Assembly (NCBI GenBank): GCA_963976795.1
Contig: CAXBLT010000002.1
Location: 62,001 to 126,000, forward strand
Direction: 5' to 3'
Length of the DNA: 64,000 nt
From: UBA7359 sp963976795
GTDB taxonomy: Bacteria > Pseudomonadota > Gammaproteobacteria > Eutrophobiales > Eutrophobiaceae
The notes under the pieces were generated by a model. The model ran no database searches and was not told where the DNA came from. It saw only the letters and a list, made by a program, of their open reading frames with translations. Below, in pieces: positions 63,944 to 64,000 of this stretch; position 1 is the first letter of the stretch; every line of letters begins with the position of its first letter. Made by a program: the position numbers and the translations under genes.

Positions 63944-64000
63944 AATTACTGATTCCCTCAATTAAAAAATAAAATGCCTTTAAAGGCAGTAAGTCATAAT

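Overview
The window (about 40% GC by eye) reads as ordinary chromosome of a gammaproteobacterium. The evidence is the lptD-surA-pdxA-rsmA cluster, a fabA-fabB pair, metG next to rnf/rsx genes, cysG, and ispG of proteobacterial type. A class III polyhydroxyalkanoate synthase (phaC+phaE), an acetate-activation operon and Rnf genes fit a Chromatiales/Thiotrichales-like environmental bacterium. No rRNA, tRNA, CRISPR, prophage or insertion sequence was recognised.

Layout. 1-2.1 kb: start of carB and all of carA (minus), behind a promoter and terminator-like leader. 2.1-4.2 kb: a small Rieske protein and a Ser/Thr kinase with Sel1 repeats. 4.3-10 kb (minus): phaC, phaE, a phasin, then acs-ppa, with TTGCA/TGCAA inverted repeats upstream of both phaP and acs. 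10-15.2 kb: DUF4197 protein, a tiny Pmp3-type protein, an OmpA-like lipoprotein, ispG, fabA, fabB. 15.2-20.7 kb: a possibly frame-broken secreted HExxH protein, a CPA1 antiporter, a C-rich-loop small RNA candidate, a second kinase and small unknown genes. 20.7-25.7 kb: MscS channel, lexA with an unusual operator, an [13 protein letters not shown] protein, msrB, cysG. 25.8-28.6 kb: motA-motB-pilZ behind a sigma-28-like promoter. 28.6-34 kb: GNAT, SDR, dcd, mrp, metG. 34-37.7 kb: a 186-bp tandem repeat array, then rnfA-B-D-G lacking rnfC and rnfE. 37.7-42.1 kb: four genes (retropepsin-like protease, inactive transglutaminase/7TM protein, RimK-like ATP-grasp ligase, aspartoacylase-like hydrolase), probably a peptide- or amino-acid-ligation system. 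42.2-48.8 kb: yhbY and an RND efflux operon with SDR and metallo-beta-lactamase-fold genes. 48.9-54.3 kb: lptD-surA-pdxA-rsmA with overlapping starts. 54.6-58.4 kb: TRAP permease pair, aroE, a cNMP-binding/rhodanese fusion. 58.7-62.6 kb: two glnK-amtB pairs, each behind a sigma-54-like promoter. 63.2-63.9 kb: a secreted TorF/Gcw_chp-type protein.

The strongest leads are these. (1) The lexA promoter carries two GTTC-N7-GTTC boxes in mirror symmetry, the alphaproteobacterial operator type, matched by an alphaproteobacterial-looking recognition helix. (2) The 37.7-42.1 kb ATP-grasp/transglutaminase/protease cluster has no assigned product. (3) The rnf operon has lost its NADH-side subunit gene from its usual place. 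(4) A CCUCCUCCC-loop small RNA candidate follows the antiporter gene, and a similar anti-Shine-Dalgarno stretch lies in the phasin 3' UTR. (5) Both PHA granule proteins end in histone-H1-like Lys/Ala tails. (6) A dispersed palindrome shows compensatory base changes between copies.
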